From Cyclostephanos tholiformis (taxonomy: Eukaryota; Bacillariophyta; Thalassiosirophyceae; Thalassiosirales; Thalassiosiraceae), in contig JALLPB010000099.1 in assembly GCA_036939975.1 (NCBI GenBank), forward strand, positions 637 to 24,416: a DNA stretch of 23,780 nucleotides, read 5' to 3'. The translations under genes were made by a program, and so were the position numbers. Each line of letters begins with the position of its first letter. Position 1 is the stretch's first letter. The notes beneath the pieces are model-generated. The model was not told where the DNA came from. It made no database searches and saw only the letters and a list, made by a program, of their open reading frames with translations. Below, in pieces: positions 17,850 to 23,780 of the stretch.

Positions 17850-20800
17850 TTACGCTTCAATCCTTACAAGTTTGGCGTGCGGAGCCCACCATGACTCCTC
17901 GATACCAGATGGAGCATCACGAGAAGATATTTTAGCACAGACAGAGACAACGAAAACTCCGCATTGGAAAAAAGCAATCCGTGCTACGTGGGTTTTATCA
18001 TCCTCGTCATTTGAAAGGTCTATGATTCGTCGGAGCTGGCCACACCACATGTACGGCACCCTGCCAACGACGGCAGAGGAGCTGTTACCGGGTTGTTTTT
18101 CGGCGCAACAGAACTCCAGCGTCATCCTACACTTTGAAACTATATCCGCAGGCACCCAATCTGTGAAATGATCATCAACAGAAACCAAGAATAGGTCGAA
18201 TGAGGGATGTGAACTTGGACACGCAAAAACTTACGTCAAAAAAATACATACCTTGCATCATCACAGTAGCATCGACCTGAACAGCTGAACCCAGCGGCAG
18301 AGAAATTTCGGACAGCTTTGGTTCCCCACCAACGCTCACGCTCAACGAGACGGGAGGCGTACATATACGCGAGGCAAAGGACTTGTGCTCATCAATAATC
18401 TCGCGCAAGCAACGAGATGGAATTCTAACTCTGCCCGTTCGTTTTATTTTTTCTGTCCCATCCGCCCCTTCCACAGCTTCTGACTCCCAGTGCAGCGCAG
18501 TGCGCGAAACGAGCTCTGCGGCTAGATCTGTCACATTCCCATTTTCGTCCAAACGGTCTATTCGAGGGATAACAACAGGTATTTTTACGCTTACACCGGA
18601 TGATATTCGTACCGTTGGCATGGGACTTCCTTCGAAGCCACCAACTAAACCTTTTCTATTCGATAGAATGATCGTTGAACTTGTTTCGTTTGCAACTGCC
18701 ATTAGGAGAACCACTTCATCTGACGAAATATGAACGCCCTGGTCCATCCCAACTCTATTCAACAGAGAATGCTCAACCACATCCCCAGAATCGACAGAAA
18801 ATATTTCATCTGGCAGTGAGTTGGTGGGAGAACGAGAGCGATTCGAGGCTTGATACCTGCTGTTGTTACTGTCCCGTTTTGACGCGGCGTCAGGGCTTCT
18901 CCGCTGCTTGACCAAGGAATTACACAGCTCTGTATACGAGCTTCCCCAACTAAGATCCGATCGGAACGTCAACGAAGATATTCTAGGTCCTTTGACACGA
19001 ATAATTCGTAGGCTTACTTCTCTTTTCCGCCAAATCTCTGTTGCCGGATTAGGCGAAGGACCACGATATCTAAAGCGTATGCGAACATTGCCCCCATTGC
19101 TGAGCTGATCGCCCATATCATGTGTCGCTGCCATCTGGAATTTGACAATGCTTCCTTCTCCTTTGTTCTTACTCTTGTCATTGATGCTCCTCAGATTCAA
19201 TCCTTCTGCTATAACTTTCATCTTGAGCGGAGGAAGTCCATCGCATTCCATCATTTCTTCGAAATCCTCTTCCTCGGCCTCCGAATCGGTCTCCGTGAGG
19301 ACATCTTCCTCCTCCTCAAGAGCAGCAGCAAGAGCGTCAGTATCGAACAGAGTTTCGTCGGGAATTCCGGGCAAACCAACTGCGAGGACTTGTAATCGTT
19401 CGATCTCACCCATTCCACTCCTGCCAAAGTCATTTTCTAATCTAAATGGAGGTATCGTAAATATCTCCCCGTCCGACAAGTGGACTGGTACACTGGTATC
19501 TTCTTCTATCGGGGATTGAGATGCAGCGAATGAAATCAAAAGGTTTGGCTGTGCAGGGACAGACTCTAGGCGAACGACCAATTGTTGTTCATCTTTCTTC
19601 GGCTGTGTGTGCTTGCTTCGTTGGTATACTGAGGCTGGGGGAGGGAGCTGAAAATTTTCATTGCATGTCTCGGTATTCTTGACTACACTTTCCTCGGATT
19701 TACTGAAACGGATTGAAAATGTGCGATTGAGGCAGGTGACGCGAAGTCCTACGACATCGAACATATCAGGGTCTGGAATGATTTCCGCCTCCTCTGCCTC
19801 TAGATCACTACTATTGATACCGTCATGTTCGACTTTCGACACTGTCACGATGAAGGGAAAGTGAACAGCAAAGCTACTGGTTTTGGCTGGAACAGTGAAT
19901 GACAACGGAGGGGCCTCAATTCGATCTGCTCCTTTGCCTTCGAATTCGAGTCGACAAGATGGTACTTCCAGTGGCACGGCAAGGCGGTTGAGAAATTCAA
20001 CCATTATGTTTCGCTCTTCTCCCTCGGCGATCAAAGTTGTCATGATCTTATTTTTGTCTTGCTCTGCTTGTTTTTTCTTTGCGTAAGGATTGAAAAAGGT
20101 GGACATAGAAAGAGTAGCAAATTTAGCTGAGTATCCAAGTGCTTTCGTTCGCTCTAGTACCAGATGTGAACCTTCCTTAACAATTTTTGCCGAGGTAACC
20201 ACAAGGGGTGAAGGGAGCGGGGAGTCATTTACAGTGACAGATCCGACATCTTGAGCAGATGATGCTCCCATTTGCTTTCGCAGTTCTTTAATGTTTGCCA
20301 GGCATATTTGTTGCATTTTAGCACACCTTTCAAAGTCAATTTTTGCAGCCACACAGCTCATTGACGCAACTATTGATGATAGCGCCGAAGCCCGGTCAAT
20401 GAAATCCGCAGTTTCTGTGGTCGCACTGGGGGTAATAACAAATGGCAGCTGAACGTGTGGAACTGGATCGTCTTCCAACCATTTCGACTGGGATAGAGAG
20501 AGCGCAGATGGGGGCGCTTGGGCAAAGAAGGGGGTTTTCGCCATAGAGGCCAACGGCCTTGATACCTGCTTGGCCTTTCCATCCGATTGGTTTCCTTTGG
20601 TGCCGTGGAGGGAATCATCAGGAAACAGTTGCTGGCGGTCATATTCGGCAGGATCATTGTAATTAGGCAGAAGGGCTCCATCATTGACATGCATATTTGG
20701 CGTTTGGTTTGCAGAAACTTCATTCAACAGTGCCACGAGAAGTTCCGTTGCTTAGGAGGACACAAGTCACACAAAAAGATTTTATGATTAAAAGAAATGA

Positions 20801-23284
20801 CTCGTGACATGAACCATTTACGCAGATGCATTCATATTCTCACCAGCCTCCGCGACATCCTTTTCGACCGTTTGCGATGACATCCCTTGAAGAGCCGCCG
20901 CACGGAGCGTTGCCCAGCCATATCTCGTAGCGCAATCGTCTCCGTGTTCAAACACATTCCCCTGTCGCGAGTACAAATGAGACGCAGCAAGATACAAGCT
21001 AGATGCATATTCAGCCGCATCGTCACTTTGACACCGCATCATGGCCTCGGCGGCGACCAGGGTGAAAAATGCAGCTTTGCGAGGAAATCTAAGTCGAGAT
21101 GGAGTGGAAAATGAGTTCGAGTCGCCCCATCGTGTTTCCTTTGTGTTCGAGTGCAAAAAGTGAGCAGATTCAGAAATAAGCGACGACAAGAATTCTTCAT
21201 AGATTTAAAAGACATCTCCCCAAAATCTATTTCTTACCTTCGCCCCAATCAAACATGCACGAGCACACGCGATGGCGACGTCCGCCCGACTTCTAGCGTC
21301 TAGCCCTCCCACGGACGATGCCCTGTGAAGCAGCTCGGTGAATCTTCGCCCACGCTCAATTGAATCCAGCGCTAGAATCTCGCGTACCTCCGTCCCCCTA
21401 AGATCGAGCTTCGACACGCTCGTGCGATCCCATCGGGGAGCCATGGAGTTCACGTCGCCGCCGTAGCAGTACTCGCCTTCGCCCCATCGGCAGCGCAGAT
21501 GTCCTTCCTCGTCCTCCTTCACGTACTCTGCAAGCTTCATTAGCAGACCGGCGTGCAATGGCGCCAGCGTTTCGTGACGGCAGAGGACGCTCAACGCCTC
21601 CTCAACGAGGGCCGTGACCGCCTGGGGCAACGTTGTCTTTGTCCTATCGACGGTCATCGTCTTACCCTTGACGTCGCCAAGGTCGGCGCCTGACGCCACC
21701 CCCTGAGCGATCGCCAGCGCCATGATCACGTCGGGGAGCTGAAAGTTATTCTCCATATACTCGTCAACACCATGGCCCCCCACTTCTGCCATGGCCACGA
21801 ATGCGCAGGCGCACCCCTCAAGCGCAGATGCGTACCACAACGGGTCGTGGCTGTGTCTTGTCAGCTCAGCTGCTCGCGTGTATCGCTCGTATGCGTCGAT
21901 CGGCGAGCCGGCTAGGAGGGAGAGGTCCGCGGATCGCTTTTCCCTCCGTCCGGCATCTCGTCGTCTTAGGGCCTCGACGTCGCGGGGAGTGACAGAGGCG
22001 AGGACGTCAGCGTCGTCCGCGTCGAGATCGAGGGGCGTGACCAGCCTGTTGGTGGCCCCGCCCACGCTGATGCCGCCGCCGCCTACCCCCCCCACCGATT
22101 GCACGCGTCGATGGTCCGCCATGGCCACCGATGTTTCTGGCGGCCCCCCACCCGTGCTTCCGACTGACGACGCGGGACGCCAGCCGTCGAAGGCGTTCTT
22201 GGCGTTCTTAAGCAGCCCACCGACGCCCACGGGGACGGAGGCCGTCGACGCGGTGGACATATTCGTCGAGGCGGCGGTCGTATTCGTCATCGCGGTGGAT
22301 TGGGAGGAAGACGACGAAGCGTCAACGTTTATATTGCCGTTGCCAGGCGCAGAGGGTGACGTTATGACGGCCTCCGTGTCCGCCCCCGGCGCGCTCTTGC
22401 TCCCACCGCTGCCGAATCCCCCGACCTGTTGCCTGGTCATCCCAATTACACCAACACCGCCCCTCGCCAGGACATCGTTCTCGCGTATCTTACGCTCGAC
22501 GTTCCGAAAAAGGGCCACGGCGAGGTCGTTCACGACCACGTTCCAATGTAGGACCATCATCTGCGAGTTCGCGCCGCCGCTCCTAACGCCCATATCCAGG
22601 GGAGGGAACGCAACGAGCTGATTCGACCGGAATCGCGTCCGTCCCAGATCCACCCTCCTCTGGACGCTCTCGTCGAAGGAATCGAACACGAAGAGCCTGA
22701 GTATTGGCGCGTGTATGCGATGGTCGTCCCCCGCGCCGAGGGCCACATTTTCCCTCTCGCGTTTAATAGCGTACAACCTAGCCCACTGGATCAGGTTCTC
22801 CTCGGCCCGCCATAGATCGCGAGTGTCACGACAGTCCCTCATGTTGAGAACCCCGATCACGGCCGACGTCGATCGGTGGGGTTCTAGATCCATCCACGGA
22901 TCCGACGTCGGCGACGAAGGGGCGGGCCGTCGTCCGTCATTCCGAGAAGATTGGAGCGCGGGGAAAGGGCCGGAAGTCGATCCAACGTCGCGCAGGCGAT
23001 CGCACGCCATCCTACTGACCTCCGGCCTACCGTCAAATATCCTCATCCTCTGACAGCCGCTCTGCCAATCGTGTCCCCTCAGCGGGGTGGCGTCGTACCT
23101 CCAGTCGCCCGGACGTGTGAGCTGGGAGTGAGGAAGTATCAGCGTTATCGGCGCGCAGGCTCCCCCCAACACCCCCACCTCGCCCTCGTCGCCCACCCAG
23201 CCCCCCCGCTGGTGTGACATGCGTCCGAGGTTTGCGAATTCGCGAAGGGAGGAGATGAGGAGGCAAAAGGACCTCTCGCTGTGT

Positions 23285-23319
<35 letters not shown>

Positions 23320-23475
23320 TTGACCGACCCCGTATTCTCCCGCTGCTGCGACACCGCCATCGACACCGACGTCGCGCGCGACTGTCAGGGGCACGATCGC
23401 CACGGCGTGCATGGCCGAGTCTCGGAACGATGGACGGCCGGGGAGCTGGCTCCGCGTGGTCGTCGTCGCCGTCAT
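17850..23475 (-). CDS. TRAPPC9: TRAPPC9/Trs120-like TRAPPII complex subunit
   Basis: Four exons: 23475-21238, 21138-20844, 20750-18252 and 18160-17850. GT-AG introns of 99, 93 and 91 bp; phases 0, 1 and 1; 1780 aa. In its family this subunit belongs to TRAPPII, the exchange-factor complex for Rab11/Ypt31-type GTPases at the trans-Golgi. Landmarks: HAVAIVPLTV near the N-terminus; LEPHRSTSAVIGVLNMRDCR (about 195); LRLFVFDSFDESVQRRVDL and LVAFPP (about 258-290); HWNVVVNDLAVALF (about 310); the helical block SPIDAYERYTRAAEL...DPLWYASALEG (about 517); FPRKAAFF in exon 2; and beta-rich Ig-like C-terminal parts in exons 3-4. The open frame begins at a TTG at 23556 with no upstream ATG, so I chose the first in-frame ATG. 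It is longer than human or yeast homologues (about 1150-1290 aa), mainly through Ser/Thr/Gly-rich insertions, including about residues 335-490. Confidence 0.9.
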
Positions 23476-23780
23476 CTTCAGGGGGGGGAGACGTTTCGAT
23501 GGTGGTGGGGGGGGGGGGGCTTTCCTCGTCGATTTCTCTTCGCTTAAACACAGCAAATCCCAACTAGGTAGAACGGCTCTTCTGTCATGGTTTGCACGCT
23601 TGCCTCAACTATTACCTCTTCGGGTCGATTAATAAAAAAATAGTAGGAGTACAACGAATGAAATATTATTTCTAGGTACACTATGGTACCGAACTTATAT
23701 CAATGGACGCATTACCGTAAATACTGGGGATTAAGAAACAGCTAATGTTGAAAGGTGTGACAGCTAAATCATTCGGAAGC
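23476..23780. other. Upstream region of the TRAPPC9 gene
   Basis: About 300 bp preceding the chosen ATG and running to the window edge. The first 130 bp contain G/C runs and open frames overlapping the leader. Beyond about 23620 it is AT-rich, as expected of a promoter. No clear motif and no further gene seen. Confidence 0.4.

Noticed and set aside
21139..21206. TRAPPC9 exon 2 starting at the upstream AG near 21195
   Set aside because: That acceptor would need a phase-1 donor, but the GTAAGA donor at 21237 is phase 0. The AG at 21139-21140 joins in phase 0 and leads directly into the conserved FPRKAAFF region.
21791..22621. 276-codon open frame on the + strand
   Set aside because: Antisense to TRAPPC9 exon 1, which carries conserved family motifs through the same stretch. 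No recognisable features of its own.
1..23780. tRNA, rRNA or CRISPR array
   Set aside because: No tRNA B-box-like word with a matching acceptor stem, no rRNA-like segment and no regularly spaced direct repeats were seen by eye. A covariance-model scan was not possible here.

Overview
This is a nuclear segment of a eukaryotic alga, most likely a centric diatom. Three things point there: a cyclin with the layout of the diatom-specific cyclins (dsCYC), a secreted protein built from the small Cys-rich modules typical of diatom wall and chitin-related proteins, and compact genes with short GT-AG introns (about 90-240 bp). Coding trinucleotide microsatellites are frequent. The species cannot be named from the sequence alone. 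I resolved seven protein-coding genes, one probable ankyrin-repeat pseudogene and one doubtful small ORF. I saw no RNA genes and no CRISPR array.

Layout, left to right. (1) 60-3464 (+): an intronless TFIP11/Ntr1-type G-patch spliceosome-disassembly factor, convergent with (2) 3864-7610 (-): a two-exon secreted Cys-rich protein with hevein-like modules, tandem repeats and acidic runs. (3) 8099-11104 (-): an intronless ORF of about 1000 aa that looks transposase-derived, with a perfect 16-bp inverted repeat just upstream of its ATG. (4) 11752-13245 (+): a dsCYC-type cyclin, with a near-consensus E2F site about 310 bp upstream. (5) 14209-15130 (-): a four-exon cyclophilin, divergent from (6) 15486-16907 (+): a two-exon mitochondrial phosphate-carrier-like protein. 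The two share a 355-bp promoter region. (7) 17850-23475 (-): a four-exon, 1780-aa TRAPPC9/Trs120 subunit of the TRAPPII complex. Remnants of an ankyrin-repeat gene lie at 17230-17610 (-).

The genes do not form one pathway. They are housekeeping functions (mRNA splicing, Golgi traffic, protein folding, mitochondrial phosphate import, cell cycle) interspersed with two accessory loci: the modular surface protein and the transposase-like ORF. Those two are the least described parts of the window. Exon joins were worked out by hand from GT-AG sites, reading phase and family conservation; every join keeps frame.
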